From Gilliamella sp. App6-5 (GTDB lineage: Bacteria > Pseudomonadota > Gammaproteobacteria > Enterobacterales > Orbaceae), in assembly GCF_001690525.1 (NCBI RefSeq), contig NZ_LZGT01000081.1:1-47104 (forward strand): DNA of 47,104 bases. Reading direction: 5' to 3'. The position numbers were made by a program, and so were the translations under genes. The notes below the pieces were generated by a model, which saw only the letters and a program-made list of their open reading frames with translations, ran no database searches and had not been told where the DNA came from. Shown here piece after piece: positions 1 to 10,364 of the stretch. Positions within the stretch are counted from its first letter, which is position 1; each line of letters begins with the position of its first letter.

Positions 1-510
<510 letters not shown>

Positions 511-635
511 ACAACTCGGAGTTGTTTTGGGATTATGCGATTGATAGTATAAAAGTTGAAATAACAGTTTGTTCCGGATTGAGAGATTAGTGCAGATATG
601 AGATAATGTAGCTAATTGAAAAGAGTACAGGATAT

Positions 636-752
636 GTCTGGCGGTAATAGCGCGGTGGTCCCACCTGACCCCATGCCGAACTCAGAAGTGAAACGCCGTA
701 GTGCCGATGGTAGTGTGGGTATTACCCATGTGAGAGTAGGGTGCCGCCAGAC
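636..752 (+). rRNA. rrf: 5S ribosomal RNA
   Basis: About 117 nt with the typical 5S core (ggtcccacctgaccccatg, gaactcagaagtgaaacgcc). The ends gtctggcgg and ccgccagac pair to form the terminal helix. It lies about 125 nt after the 23S end. Exact processed ends are inferred. Confidence 0.96.
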
Positions 753-785
753 TTTTAAATTTTATATATACACACCAAATTCGGT

Positions 786-862
786 GGAGCGGTAGTTCAG
801 TTGGTTAGAATACCTGCCTGTCACGCAGGGGGTCGCGGGTTCGAGCCCCGTCCGTTCCGCCA
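786..862 (+). tRNA. tRNA-Asp (GTC)
   Basis: A 77-nt cloverleaf. The acceptor stem ggagcgg pairs with ccgttcc, the anticodon loop is ctgtcac with anticodon GTC, the T loop is ttcgagc, and the CCA is encoded. It lies 33 nt after 5S rRNA, the same position as in the E. coli rrnC operon. Confidence 0.97.
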
Positions 863-871
863 CCTTTATTT

Positions 872-947
872 AGGGGCGTAGTTCAATTGGTAGAGCACCG
901 GTCTCCAAAACCGGGTGTTGGGAGTTCGAGACTCTCCGCCCCTGCCA
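872..947 (+). tRNA. tRNA-Trp (CCA)
   Basis: A 76-nt cloverleaf. The acceptor stem aggggcg pairs with cgcccct, the anticodon loop ctccaaa carries CCA, and the 3' CCA is encoded. It follows tRNA-Asp by 9 nt, so it is probably processed from the rRNA operon transcript. Confidence 0.97.
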
Positions 948-1014
948 AAAAATGACATATTGTTCTAATTTTATTCACTTGGTCACTTTCATCTATATAA
1001 ATAAAAAAATTTTG

Positions 1015-1042
1015 TTTACAGATTAATTGAGTTAATTATAAT
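1015..1042 (+). promoter_or_regulatory. Probable sigma-70 promoter of maoP
   Basis: TTTACA (1015-1020), a 16-bp spacer and TATAAT (1037-1042), with an AT-rich stretch upstream. The maoP start codon follows 37 bp later. Confidence 0.6.
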
Positions 1043-1079
1043 TCTCGCCCAAACACTTTTACAATCTAGAGGATAGAAC

Positions 1080-1418
1080 ATGGCTGAGAGTTTTGTAAGT
1101 CAACAACGCTTTTTTGATAATAAAAATTATCCAAGAGGATTTTCCCGACACGGGGATTTTACTATTAAAGAAGCTTTGATTTTAGAAAAGCATGGTTGTG
1201 CTTTTAAAGATCTTGATGCAGAAACCAGAAATCCTTCTACTGCAGAAGAAAGATCATTTGTAGCCGTTTGCAAAGGTAAAAAGGAACCATCTACAGATTT
1301 TGAAAAAACGTGGCTGAAATATCTTTCTCGTATAAATAAACCAAAAAGGTTTCATACATTATCCGGTGGAAAACCGCAAGTTGATGTGAGTGATGATTTT
1401 GTAGATAGTGATGACTAA
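1080..1418 (+). CDS. maoP: MaoP, macrodomain Ori organisation protein (DUF413)
   Basis: A 112-residue small soluble protein of the DUF413/YifE family. Recognisable family segments are [19 protein letters not shown] near the N-terminus and [17 protein letters not shown] in the middle; the C-terminus is acidic. In E. coli MaoP acts with the maoS site to keep the Ori macrodomain organised. It follows the rRNA/tRNA operon and is convergent with yifB (6-bp gap between stops), as in the E. coli rrnC neighbourhood. The regulator gene hdfR, adjacent in E. coli, is absent. The ATG has aggat upstream and a consensus promoter. No maoS search was possible. Confidence 0.9.
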   Translation: MAESFVSQQRFFDNKNYPRGFSRHGDFTIKEALILEKHGCAFKDLDAETRNPSTAEERSFVAVCKGKKEPSTDFEKTWLKYLSRINKPKRFHTLSGGKPQVDVSDDFVDSDD

Positions 1419-1423
1419 TTCTT

Positions 1424-2947
1424 TTAACCAATGTTTTTGTGTAATTGAATTAGTAATCGATCCATAGAACGATAACTCAATGCTTCTGAAATGTGTTTTC
1501 GTTCTATGTTTTCTGACAAATCTAAATCAGCAATTGTGCGTGATACTTTCAATATTCGATGCCATGCTCGAGCAGAGAGTCCCAATTTTATCAATGCCTG
1601 CTCTAAATATTCATTATTTTCGTTCGACAACTGACAATAGCATTGAATTTCATTTGTACTTAACTGACTATTTAATTTATTGTTTCTTTTAAACTGAATA
1701 TTTCTTGCCTGTAAAACTCGCTGTTTTACTGTTTCAGTTGATTCTGAAGAAGTAGCTATTTTACTCAGTGTACCTTTCGGTAGTAAAGGTACCTCAATAG
1801 AAATATCAAACCTATCAAGAAAAGGTCCTGAAAGTCGATTTAAATAACGTATAGTTTGTTGTGGTGTTGTTCTATTATGTGTTCCTTGATAATGCCCTGT
1901 TGGACTTGGGTTCATTGCAGCTATTAATTGAAACTTAGCGGGAAACTTTATTTTTGCATTGGCCCTTGAAATGATAATTTCACCCGATTCAATTGGTTCT
2001 CTTAAAGCGTCTAATACCTTTCGATTAAATTCAGGCAATTCATCTAAAAATAATACACCATTATGTGCTAGCGAAATTTCTCCTGGTTTGGGAATCGTTC
2101 CTCCACCAACTAGTGCTGCGGTTGATGCGCTATGATGGGGTGATCTAAAAGGTCTTTTCCGCCAATTTTTAATTGAGCCATTTGGGCTAACTAAACTGGT
2201 TATTGCTGCACTTTCAAGTGCCTCGTCATCAGACAGTTGAGGTAATAAGGATGTTAAACGAGTTGCTAACATCGTTTTCCCTGTGCCTGGAGGTCCAATT
2301 AATAATAAATTGTGGCCTCCTGCTGCCGCAATTTCTAAAGCTCTTTTGGCGTGTTCCTGTCCGATTACATCTTGTAGACTAGCTGAGCTATTGTCAACAT
2401 CATGATATTCACGATATTGTACGGTTGGTAAATCAATTTCTTTGTATAAATACTGACATAACTCTAATAAATTATTAGTAATTAATGTATTATTTTGATG
2501 AATCAAAGATATCTCAGATTGGTTTTCAGCAGAAATTATTAAGGTACGCTTTTTCTTTTTGGAAGAAATAGCAGCAGGAATCGCTCCTTTTACCGCTCTA
2601 ATATTTCCTGATAACGCTAATTCGCCTAGAAATTCATAATGTAATAAATCTTCTGTTGGAATTTGTTCTGTTGCGGCAAGGATAGCAATAGCTATTGGTA
2701 AATCAAAGCGGCTTCCTTCCTTGGGTAGATCTGCTGGAGATAAGTTTACCGTTATTTTTTTAGCTGGAAAGGTAAAACCGCTATTAATAATGGCACTTCT
2801 AACTCGATCTTTGGCCTCTTTAACTGTTGCTTCAGGTAAACCAACTAAGACAAAGCCTGGCAAGCCATTACTAATATGAACTTCTACGTTTATTAAGGGT
2901 GCTTGTATTCCAATAGATGCCCGCGTATAAATAATTGCTAGTGACAT
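1424..2947 (-). CDS. comM: ComM/YifB-type Mg-chelatase-like AAA+ ATPase
   Basis: 507 residues, the normal length of the YifB/ComM family. The N-terminal third is the Lon-protease-like fold, followed by the Mg-chelatase ChlI-type AAA+ domain: Walker A GPPGTGKT at about residues 218-225, Walker B GVLFLDELPEF further on, and a C-terminal Mg-chelatase domain with the SARAWHRILKVSRTIADL motif. In Vibrio and Haemophilus ComM is a hexameric branch-migration helicase that extends heteroduplex during natural transformation; the E. coli orthologue is yifB. It is convergent with maoP, as in E. coli. Whether this organism is competent cannot be read from the window. Confidence 0.92.
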   Translation of the reverse strand: MSLAIIYTRASIGIQAPLINVEVHISNGLPGFVLVGLPEATVKEAKDRVRSAIINSGFTFPAKKITVNLSPADLPKEGSRFDLPIAIAILAATEQIPTEDLLHYEFLGELALSGNIRAVKGAIPAAISSKKKKRTLIISAENQSEISLIHQNNTLITNNLLELCQYLYKEIDLPTVQYREYHDVDNSSASLQDVIGQEHAKRALEIAAAGGHNLLLIGPPGTGKTMLATRLTSLLPQLSDDEALESAAITSLVSPNGSIKNWRKRPFRSPHHSASTAALVGGGTIPKPGEISLAHNGVLFLDELPEFNRKVLDALREPIESGEIIISRANAKIKFPAKFQLIAAMNPSPTGHYQGTHNRTTPQQTIRYLNRLSGPFLDRFDISIEVPLLPKGTLSKIATSSESTETVKQRVLQARNIQFKRNNKLNSQLSTNEIQCYCQLSNENNEYLEQALIKLGLSARAWHRILKVSRTIADLDLSENIERKHISEALSYRSMDRLLIQLHKNIG

Positions 2948-3070
2948 AGTTTCTAATTATTAATATGTTGAATTGTATTGTTATAATATTAGAAAATATC
3001 AAGCAACCCATTAAAGCCATTTTATTAATGGGATATGATACGCAATAAATAATACGATTTTGCGATGTTT

Positions 3071-3871
3071 TCAATTCTTTTTATTTAAAATGAGTTTTGA
3101 AATGAATAATGATATAAAAAATAGACAAGTATTACTTAATACTATTGATGGACCTGTTGGCGTGTCGTAAATAAATGAAAACATCAATCCAGTAATAACT
3201 GATAACATACCGATTATTATTGCAATTAATGCCATTGTTTCAGGGGTTTTCGAATAATATTTGGCGGTTGCGGCAGGAATAATAAGCAAAGAAGTAATAA
3301 TCAGTGCTCCGACAAATTTCATCGATAGACCTATTGTTAACGCTAATAGTAGCGTCAAAAGTAATTTTGTGATTTGCACATTAATACCATGGCTAAAAGC
3401 TAATTCTTCACTCACAGTAATGAATAAAATGTTATTCCATCGCCAAAACAATAAGGCACCAATAAATGCTACACAAATAATAATTTGATAAAGATCTGAA
3501 TATGTTACTGATAACAGATCACCAAATAAGTATCCCATTAAATCAATACGAATATTGCCTATTAAACTAATTACTACTAAGCCAAGCGATAATGCACTAT
3601 GAGCCAAAATACCAAGTAAAGTATCAATTGGAAGTTGTTTTTGTGCTTCTAACCAAATTAATCCTAAGGCGAGTAGAAGAGTTATAAAAATGACAGCATA
3701 AAATAAATTGATATTCAGTAAAAATCCAAATGCGATACCAAGTAAAGCAGCATGTGATAACGTATCGCCAAAATAGGACATCCTACGCCAAACAACGAAA
3801 GTACCTAAAGGTCCTGTTATGCTAGTTAAGCATAATCCAGCTAATAGAGATGGTAATAGTAACTCAATCAT
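3071..3871 (-). CDS. znuB: Zinc ABC transporter permease ZnuB
   Basis: 266 residues from the ATG at 3871, chosen because [12 protein letters not shown] matches E. coli ZnuB and an aagga site precedes it; an upstream in-frame ATG would add 10 residues. It is a polytopic inner-membrane protein of the ABC-3 family with the [19 protein letters not shown] and [10 protein letters not shown] segments and the [18 protein letters not shown] stretch typical of Znu/Mnt permeases. It forms the channel for Zn2+ with ZnuC as ATPase and ZnuA as periplasmic receptor. Its start overlaps the znuC stop by 8 bp, implying translational coupling. Confidence 0.95.
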   Translation of the reverse strand: MIELLLPSLLAGLCLTSITGPLGTFVVWRRMSYFGDTLSHAALLGIAFGFLLNINLFYAVIFITLLLALGLIWLEAQKQLPIDTLLGILAHSALSLGLVVISLIGNIRIDLMGYLFGDLLSVTYSDLYQIIICVAFIGALLFWRWNNILFITVSEELAFSHGINVQITKLLLTLLLALTIGLSMKFVGALIITSLLIIPAATAKYYSKTPETMALIAIIIGMLSVITGLMFSFIYDTPTGPSIVLSNTCLFFISLFISKLILNKKN

Positions 3872-4646
3872 TATTTTTCCTTTCATCGCTAGGCAAAACA
3901 ATTACCTTATTTTGTTTAATAGGGGATTTGCAACAATCATATTGGTGATTGTGATGGTGTTTATAAACAGCAATTTGTGATGCATCATGTTGACCAAAAA
4001 GAGAAATAAATTCTGGGTCATTAGATACAATGGCTGGCGTACCAGAGCAACAGATATGATGATTTAAACAGATTACTTCATCTGTTTTTGCCATCACTAA
4101 ATGAAGATCATGAGAAACCATTAAGACACCGCAATTAAACTGATTTTTAGCATCTACGATTAAATCATATAACAGTACCTGACCATTGACATCTACGCCT
4201 TGAGTTGGTTCATCAAGAATCAATAATTGCGGTTTCTTTGCTAAGGCTTGAGCTAGTAAAACACGCTGTAATTCACCACCCGATAATTGATGCATTGATG
4301 TATTGATTAAATATTCAGCTTTTACCATAGATAATATGTTAAGAATATCTTCGTTATTTAAATGCTTATTTAAGCGCATAAAACGTTTAACAGTAATAGG
4401 AAGAGTTGAATTTAAGTTGATTGACTGTGGAACATAGCCCATTGTTAAATTAGGTGAACGCCTGATTGTCCCTGATGTGTACGGAACTAACCCCAAAATG
4501 ACTTTTACTAAGGTCGATTTACCTGCACCATTAGGGCCTAATAATGTAATAATTTGATTAAGATGTATTTTTAATGAAACGTCATATAATATTTTTCGAT
4601 GCCCAACTTCTACCGAAATATTATCAAGCGAAATTAGTGGTGTCAT
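3864..4646 (-). CDS. znuC: Zinc ABC transporter ATP-binding protein ZnuC
   Basis: 260 residues from the ATG at 4646. Walker A GPNGAGKS is at about 37-44, the signature LSGGELQ at 121-127 and Walker B LLILDEP at 141-147. The C-terminus has a His/Cys-rich tail ([10 protein letters not shown]) seen in many ZnuC proteins. It powers Zn2+ import through ZnuB. A longer frame starting at 4694 would begin inside the Zur-like palindrome, so the shorter start is preferred. It is divergent from znuA and overlaps znuB. Confidence 0.95.
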   Translation of the reverse strand: MTPLISLDNISVEVGHRKILYDVSLKIHLNQIITLLGPNGAGKSTLVKVILGLVPYTSGTIRRSPNLTMGYVPQSINLNSTLPITVKRFMRLNKHLNNEDILNILSMVKAEYLINTSMHQLSGGELQRVLLAQALAKKPQLLILDEPTQGVDVNGQVLLYDLIVDAKNQFNCGVLMVSHDLHLVMAKTDEVICLNHHICCSGTPAIVSNDPEFISLFGQHDASQIAVYKHHHNHQYDCCKSPIKQNKVIVLPSDERKNND

Positions 4647-4678
4647 ATTATTAAAAGCCCTTGCCCATAAATACGTTA

Positions 4679-4693
4679 TGTTATACCATAACA
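4679..4693. promoter_or_regulatory. Zur-box-like palindrome between znuC and znuA
   Basis: TGTTAT-ACC-ATAACA is a perfect 6+6 bp inverted repeat around a 3-bp centre. It sits between the divergent znuCB and znuA genes, where E. coli has its Zur operator. The sequence resembles the enterobacterial Zur box core. Zinc-dependent repression of both directions is the natural inference. Confidence 0.75.
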
Positions 4694-4739
4694 ATGGTTA
4701 ACTCTATTCTATCATACTTTATAAATATAGGATAATGAT

Positions 4740-5696
4740 GTGAAAAAATATATTTTATTAAATTGTAAACGATTAGTCTCTTTTTTAAAAATACTTGTTT
4801 CATTAGTATTTATCCAAAGCATTGCTAATTATGCTAACGCGAAAATTGTTTCGTCGGTAAAACCGATAGGGTTTATCGCTGAAGCCATTGCTTCAGGAGT
4901 GACCGATACTGATATTTTACTTCCTGATGGCGCCTCTCCCCATACCTATAATTTAAAGCCATCTGATTTGGCTAAACTGAAGTCAGCTGAACTTGTGATT
5001 TGGGTTGGTGAAGATATGGAAGCTTTTATGCCAACAATCCTAAAAAGTATTGATAATCAAAATCAAATTGAATTAATGACAATACCAGAGATTAAAGTGT
5101 TATTACGAACTAGTCATGATGTTCATGAGCATGAAGAACATCATTCTGCTGATATGACTGCTCAAGATCACCATGGTGAATATGATGAGCATATTTGGCT
5201 TTCACCTAACATTGCTAAGATTATTGCGCAATCAATCCATGATAGGCTTATTACACTGTATCCAGATAAAAGTGTATTGGTTGATGAAAATTTGCGCGAA
5301 TTCAATGTTAAGCTCGCAGAAATAGAACAAAACATTGCAAAAAAACTCATTACCGTACAAAATAGAGGGTATTTTGTGTTTCATGATGCGTATGGGTATT
5401 TTGAGGCACGGTTTGGATTAAAAAGACTAGGTAGTTTTACTATAAATCCAGCAGTTCAACCCGGTGTTCAAAAGGTTTATGCTATTCAACAAGAGCTCAA
5501 AGAACACAAAGCAGTATGTGTATTTCATGAGCCACAGTTTAGCCCAGCAGTTATTGAAAAATTAGTGGATGGAACAGATGTTCGAATTGGAGAATTAAAT
5601 CCATTAGGAACAGGTATCGCTCTTTCCAAAGATGCATATTCACAATTTTTATTAAAATTAACACAGCAACTGTTGGATTGTTTAGATAGAAACTAG
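4740..5696 (+). CDS. znuA: Periplasmic zinc-binding protein ZnuA
   Basis: 318 residues with a GTG start (the ATGs just upstream run straight into TGA) preceded by aggat. An N-terminal signal peptide of about 34 residues ends near NYANA. The cluster A-I solute-binding fold follows (SSVKPIGFIAEAIASGV, DGASPHTYNLKPSDL). A His/Asp/Glu-rich loop (residues about 123-148, from HDVHEHEEHH) and conserved metal-site histidines (SPHTY, DEHIWLSP, FHDAYGYF) are visible. It captures Zn2+ in the periplasm for ZnuBC. It is divergent from znuCB across the Zur-like box. Confidence 0.95.
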   Translation: MKKYILLNCKRLVSFLKILVSLVFIQSIANYANAKIVSSVKPIGFIAEAIASGVTDTDILLPDGASPHTYNLKPSDLAKLKSAELVIWVGEDMEAFMPTILKSIDNQNQIELMTIPEIKVLLRTSHDVHEHEEHHSADMTAQDHHGEYDEHIWLSPNIAKIIAQSIHDRLITLYPDKSVLVDENLREFNVKLAEIEQNIAKKLITVQNRGYFVFHDAYGYFEARFGLKRLGSFTINPAVQPGVQKVYAIQQELKEHKAVCVFHEPQFSPAVIEKLVDGTDVRIGELNPLGTGIALSKDAYSQFLLKLTQQLLDCLDRN

Positions 5697-5724
5697 TTTT
5701 AATAATAAATAGTTAAGGTTAATT

Positions 5725-7074
5725 TTGGCAAGACGAATAAAATCCCCTGATATTGAAAAAAATAATTTTAAAACTCCCTATTTTTCAATATTAGGTGTTC
5801 TTTTTATTGTTATTTTATTTACCGTTCTGTGGCGTCCACTCAATTTGGATCGAACGGTTTATGTCCCTTTAAATCCTCAAGTTGAAACTACTGTAAATAA
5901 TAACTCCCACTTACTTTCTGATGATGGCAGAATTGAGATGGTAAATGGAAAAACGGCTACAATTACCGAGTCATCAGATGTTCCTGAAGATGAGATTGTT
6001 AAAGATGAATTAGATGACATCGTTGATGATAAAGATAATTCGGTGCAATATACTATTGTGCGTGGTGATACTCTACATGATATCTTAATTCGCTATAATG
6101 TTAATCGAAATGATATTTATCAGTTAACGACTAAATTTAAACAACTCGCAAATTTAAGAATAGGCCAACAAATTAGCTGGACGACTGATGATAATCATAA
6201 TTTGCAAACTTTTAGTTGGACAATATCAAGTAATAATATTCAAATCTATGAAAAATCGGGCGATAATTTTGTAGAAAGTTCTGAAGCCGCTGAAGTAGTG
6301 CCACAAAATGTTGTTATAAAAGGTGATATTAAAACTAATTTTGTTGCTGATGCTCGCAAAAATGGTTTAACCAGTAATGAAATTGGTATTATTACCCGCG
6401 CTTTACAGTGGCGTTTAGATTTTAGACGATTACAAGTTGGTGACAAATTTTCGGTTGTTTTAACACGAGAAATGCATGGTAAAAGTTTATCCAATAGCCA
6501 GTTGCTAGGTGTCCGTGTTAAAAATGGAACCAAAGATTATTATGCTATTTTAGCTGATGATGGTAAATATTATGACATCAACGGTAACAGTTTATCCCAA
6601 AGCTTTTTTCGTTATCCTTTAGCAAAAAAAGCGCGTGTTTCTTCTGGATTTAATCCACGACGGTTGCATCCAGTTACAGGACAAATAGCCCCTCATAATG
6701 GTGTTGATTTTGCGGTATCGCGTGGTACACCTGTATTATCCGTTGGTAATGGTGAAGTAGTCATTGCAAAGTATAGCGGTTCAGCAGGTAACTATATTGC
6801 TATCCGGCATGGTCGTCAGTATATGACCACTTATATGCACTTGGATAAAATTTTAGTCAAACCAGGGCAACAAGTTAAGCAAGGTGATAAAATTGGACTA
6901 TCGGGAAACACTGGGCGTTCCACGGGGCCTCATTTGCACTTTGAATTACATATTAATAATAAGCCTGTTAATCCGTTAACTGCAAGCTTACCTATTTCGG
7001 AAGGATTAACAGGTAAGTCGAAAAAGGCGTTCCTGTCAAAAGTTAAAAGTGTTGGATCCCAGCTAAATTTTTAA
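5725..7074 (+). CDS. mepM: Murein DD-endopeptidase MepM (LysM + M23 peptidase)
   Basis: 449 residues with a TTG start and an aagg site 6 nt upstream. A single N-terminal membrane anchor (about 20-38) is followed by a LysM peptidoglycan-binding domain (IVRGDTLHDILIRYNVN, about 111-127), an intermediate domain and a C-terminal LytM/M23 Zn-peptidase with HNGVDFAV (first His and Asp ligands, about 324-328) and GPHLHFELH (HxH, about 402-404). In E. coli MepM cleaves D-Ala-mDAP crosslinks so new glycan strands can be inserted. The mepM-znuA-znuCB neighbourhood is as in E. coli, though mepM here lies downstream of znuA on the same strand. Confidence 0.93.
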   Translation: MARRIKSPDIEKNNFKTPYFSILGVLFIVILFTVLWRPLNLDRTVYVPLNPQVETTVNNNSHLLSDDGRIEMVNGKTATITESSDVPEDEIVKDELDDIVDDKDNSVQYTIVRGDTLHDILIRYNVNRNDIYQLTTKFKQLANLRIGQQISWTTDDNHNLQTFSWTISSNNIQIYEKSGDNFVESSEAAEVVPQNVVIKGDIKTNFVADARKNGLTSNEIGIITRALQWRLDFRRLQVGDKFSVVLTREMHGKSLSNSQLLGVRVKNGTKDYYAILADDGKYYDINGNSLSQSFFRYPLAKKARVSSGFNPRRLHPVTGQIAPHNGVDFAVSRGTPVLSVGNGEVVIAKYSGSAGNYIAIRHGRQYMTTYMHLDKILVKPGQQVKQGDKIGLSGNTGRSTGPHLHFELHINNKPVNPLTASLPISEGLTGKSKKAFLSKVKSVGSQLNF

Positions 7075-7087
7075 ATTTATGCATTTG

Positions 7088-7127
7088 TTTTATACTTAAA
7101 TACCTACTTACCTGAAACTTTTTTACA
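7088..7127 (+). repeat. Dispersed intergenic repeat, copy A
   Basis: A 40-bp segment starting TTTTATACTTAAATACC and containing ACCTGAAACTTTTTTACA. Similar copies lie at 16755-16794 and 39923-39962. The best conserved blocks are TTTTATACT, CTGAA and CTTTTT[TG]ACA. This copy ends 78 bp before the mrcB start codon. Confidence 0.6.
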
Positions 7128-7205
7128 AAAAGAAGAGCGAGGTATCCTTAAAAAAATTATGTTATCATAAGTTAATTTTATTGAATAATAAATGTTAGGT
7201 GCAGT

Positions 7206-9539
7206 TTGAATACATCAACTAAAACAGCAAAAAAACGATCTTCTAAAAAGACTAAAAAAAATAAAAAGCCTACACTTTGGCGACGATTCTTAACATTATT
7301 ATTTAAGTTATTTCTCGTATTTGCTGCTGTGGCTATTATTTATGGTGTCTATCTCGATCAACAAATCAAAGAGCGGATTGATGGGAATGTGTGGGAGTTG
7401 CCCGCTGCAGTTTATGGGCAAATTATTGATCTTGAGCCTGATAGTGAATATAGCTTAAATGATGTGATTACAATGTTGGTTGGTGCACAATATCGTCAGC
7501 AAGAGACTAAAGCTACCCGCCCAGGTGAATTTATTGTAAAACATGATGCGGTTGAAGTTTATCGTCGGCCTTTTACTTTTCCTGATGGTGAAGAGCAAGC
7601 TTTTAGAGTCAGAATCACTTTTTATGAAAATCGTATCGATCGTATTACTAATCTAGAAACAGGACGTGATTTTGGATTGCTTAAAATTGATCCTAAATTA
7701 ATTACTATGATGCATTCTCCAAATGGCGAGCAACGGTTATTTGTTCCATTAAAGGAGTTTCCTGATTCTTTGTTACAAACATTAGTTGCAACGGAAGATA
7801 AACGTTTTTATGATCATCATGGTGTAAGCCTATATTCTATAGGTCGTGCTATTTTTGTTAATTTAACAACAGGCCGTACCGAAGGTGGTAGTACATTAAC
7901 TCAGCAAACCGTCAAAAATCTTTTTTTAACTAATGAGCGTAGTTTAAACCGTAAAATACGCGAAGCTTATATGGCACTGATTTTGGATGGCCGTTATAGT
8001 AAAGCGCGTATTTTAGAACTTTATTTAAATGAAGTATATTTTGGACAAGCGGGTAGTGAAGAGATCCATGGTTTTCCATTAGCTAGTCTTTACTATTTTG
8101 GTCGCCCAGTTAATGAACTTACATTGGATCAGCAAGCAGTGCTGGTTGGTATGGTAAAAGGAGCTTCGCTATATAATCCTTGGACACAACCTCAACAAGT
8201 TATCGAACGTCGTAATGTGGTTTTAAAACTGGCTGAGCAGCAAGGTATTATTGATGATGAGCTGTATACTTTATTAAGTCAGCGCCCACTAACAGTTCTA
8301 CCTAAAGGTGGTGTGATTTCACCACAACCAGCATTTATGCAAGTTGTGCGCAGTGAACTTCGAAAACAATTAGGTGATAAAGCAGATCATTTGTCTGGTA
8401 TGAAGATTTTTACTACCTTTGATCCTGTGGCTCAATCCGCAGCAGAGCAAGCGGTCACTAATGAAATTGAGAAACTACGTACATCAACCAATAAAGAATT
8501 ACAAACAGCAATGGTGATTGTGAGTCGCGAGACAGGGGAAATTCGCGCTATTATTGGTAGCGCAGAGCCGCGTTATCCGGGTTATAATCGTGCTTGGTTA
8601 ACTCAGCGAGCAATTGGTTCATTAGCTAAACCGTCAACTTATCTAACCGCACTTGGACAACCCGATCATTACCAACTTAATACTTGGCTTAACGATAATC
8701 CTTTGTCGATCAAGCTTGATGGTGGGGGATATTGGGAACCGAAAAACTATGATCGTAAATTTCGCGATCGTGTTATGTTGGTCGACGCCCTAGCGCTTTC
8801 ACTCAATGTACCTACTGTTAATTTAGGTATGGCATTGGGGCTTGATGCAACAAAGAATACGTTACAAGCGTTGGGCGTACCAGCAGAGCGTATACCTAAT
8901 TTACCATCAAGGTTACTTGGTGCTTTAGAATTAACACCGTTAGAAACTGCACAGATGTTTCAAACGATAGCTAATAATGGTCAACGTTCTCCACTTTCTA
9001 TTTTAAGATATGTATTGACGGATAAAGGTGAGCTTGTTTATCAACGCTATCCACAACAGCTTCAGGCAGTATCTCAACAATCGGCTTATTTAACTACTTA
9101 TGCTATGCAACAAGTGGTTAATTCGGGGACATCTCGTTCATTAAAAGCTAAATACGGTTCGTTTAATTTAGCGGCTAAGACAGGAACAAGTAATGATTCT
9201 CGTGATAGCTGGTTTACAGGGATTGACGGTAAAAATGTTGCTGTTATTTGGATTGGTTTAGATGATCATTCTCCAATGAAATTGACAGGAGCAACTGGTG
9301 CCTTAAAAATTTATAGTGAATATTTACAAAATAACCCACCAAAGAAATTAGTATTGCCACAGCCTCAAAATATTTTTATGGTGCCTATTGATAGTGATGG
9401 ACAGTGGCAATGTAATGGAAGTGGCATTCGATCTTTACCTGTATGGACGATTAATCCTCAGAGCTTATGTACTGGCAATAAGCAGTCAGTGCCTGCTCAG
9501 CAAGCTCCAACTTGGGTTACAGACCTATTAAATAACTAG
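7206..9539 (+). CDS. mrcB: Penicillin-binding protein 1B
   Basis: 777 residues. A Lys-rich cytoplasmic tail is followed by one membrane helix (about 28-48), a UB2H-like segment, a family 51 glycosyltransferase domain (EDKRFYDHHG about 198-207, GGSTLTQQ) and a transpeptidase domain with the three penicillin-binding motifs: SLAK at 472-475, SLN at 532-534 and KTG at 658-660. It polymerises lipid II and crosslinks peptidoglycan at the inner membrane. The start is taken as TTG at 7206, since no ATG or GTG gives the expected basic tail; some uncertainty remains there. The preceding repeat element may be part of its promoter region. Confidence 0.95.
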   Translation: MNTSTKTAKKRSSKKTKKNKKPTLWRRFLTLLFKLFLVFAAVAIIYGVYLDQQIKERIDGNVWELPAAVYGQIIDLEPDSEYSLNDVITMLVGAQYRQQETKATRPGEFIVKHDAVEVYRRPFTFPDGEEQAFRVRITFYENRIDRITNLETGRDFGLLKIDPKLITMMHSPNGEQRLFVPLKEFPDSLLQTLVATEDKRFYDHHGVSLYSIGRAIFVNLTTGRTEGGSTLTQQTVKNLFLTNERSLNRKIREAYMALILDGRYSKARILELYLNEVYFGQAGSEEIHGFPLASLYYFGRPVNELTLDQQAVLVGMVKGASLYNPWTQPQQVIERRNVVLKLAEQQGIIDDELYTLLSQRPLTVLPKGGVISPQPAFMQVVRSELRKQLGDKADHLSGMKIFTTFDPVAQSAAEQAVTNEIEKLRTSTNKELQTAMVIVSRETGEIRAIIGSAEPRYPGYNRAWLTQRAIGSLAKPSTYLTALGQPDHYQLNTWLNDNPLSIKLDGGGYWEPKNYDRKFRDRVMLVDALALSLNVPTVNLGMALGLDATKNTLQALGVPAERIPNLPSRLLGALELTPLETAQMFQTIANNGQRSPLSILRYVLTDKGELVYQRYPQQLQAVSQQSAYLTTYAMQQVVNSGTSRSLKAKYGSFNLAAKTGTSNDSRDSWFTGIDGKNVAVIWIGLDDHSPMKLTGATGALKIYSEYLQNNPPKKLVLPQPQNIFMVPIDSDGQWQCNGSGIRSLPVWTINPQSLCTGNKQSVPAQQAPTWVTDLLNN

Positions 9540-9554
9540 GAGGGGGGAAAGAAT

Positions 9555-10364
9555 ATGCCTGAATTACCAGAAGTTGAAACAAGTCGCCGAGGCATCTTAC
9601 CGTATTTAAAGGGACAAACTATAGATAAAATTATTGTTCGACAATCTAAATTACGCTGGCCAGTGGATAGGGCTATAAGTAATGCTCATGGACAAGTGAT
9701 TTTAGATATAAAACGTCGTGCAAAATATTTATTATTACAGCTATCTAACAATTGGATTGTGATTCATTTGGGAATGTCAGGTAGCTTACGTATTTTACAA
9801 AACCACCAAAAAGCAGAGAAGCACGATCATATTGATCTAGTTTTAGGAAATGGCGTCATATTACGTTATACCGATCCTAGGCGTTTTGGATCTTGGCTTT
9901 GGGCAAATTCATTAGGCGAAATATCTCAATTACAACATTTGGGACCAGAGCCTTTAAGTAATGAATTTACGGTGGAATATCTATTCGAAAAAGCCCGAAA
10001 TCGTCAAGTACCCATTAAAAGCTGGATTATGGATAATCATATTGTGGTTGGAGTCGGTAATATTTACGCTTCTGAATCGTTATTTATGGCTAAAATTAAT
10101 CCTAATCGCAAAGTCAACACTTTACAATTTAATGAATTTGAAAGATTGGTTGATTCCATTAAACAAGTTCTTACCAAATCAATTGAACAAGGCGGAACAA
10201 CACTAAAGGATTTTCTTCAGTCTGATGGCAAACCTGGATATTTTGCTCAGGAGTTACTCGTTTATGGACGGGATGGCAAGCCATGCCTAATTTGTGGTAC
10301 AGAAATAAAATCACAAAAAATAGGACAGCGTAATACTTTTTATTGTGAGAATTGCCAAAAATAA
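9555..10364 (+). CDS. mutM: Formamidopyrimidine-DNA glycosylase
   Basis: 269 residues, the family length. It begins MPELPEVET, where Pro2 is the catalytic nucleophile after Met removal and Glu3 is essential. RRAKYLLL carries the conserved beta-hairpin Lys near 57. A helix-two-turn-helix segment ([14 protein letters not shown]) and a C-terminal zinc finger with four Cys (CLICG...CENC) complete the fold. It removes 8-oxoguanine and formamidopyrimidines and nicks the abasic site. An aggagggg site lies a few bases before the ATG, and the gene is 15 bp after mrcB, so the two are probably cotranscribed. Confidence 0.97.
   Translation: MPELPEVETSRRGILPYLKGQTIDKIIVRQSKLRWPVDRAISNAHGQVILDIKRRAKYLLLQLSNNWIVIHLGMSGSLRILQNHQKAEKHDHIDLVLGNGVILRYTDPRRFGSWLWANSLGEISQLQHLGPEPLSNEFTVEYLFEKARNRQVPIKSWIMDNHIVVGVGNIYASESLFMAKINPNRKVNTLQFNEFERLVDSIKQVLTKSIEQGGTTLKDFLQSDGKPGYFAQELLVYGRDGKPCLICGTEIKSQKIGQRNTFYCENCQK

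Noticed and set aside
2871-3074. 67-codon minus-strand ORF at the yifB start
   Set aside because: Out of frame with yifB, overlaps it and has no ribosome site or recognisable product.
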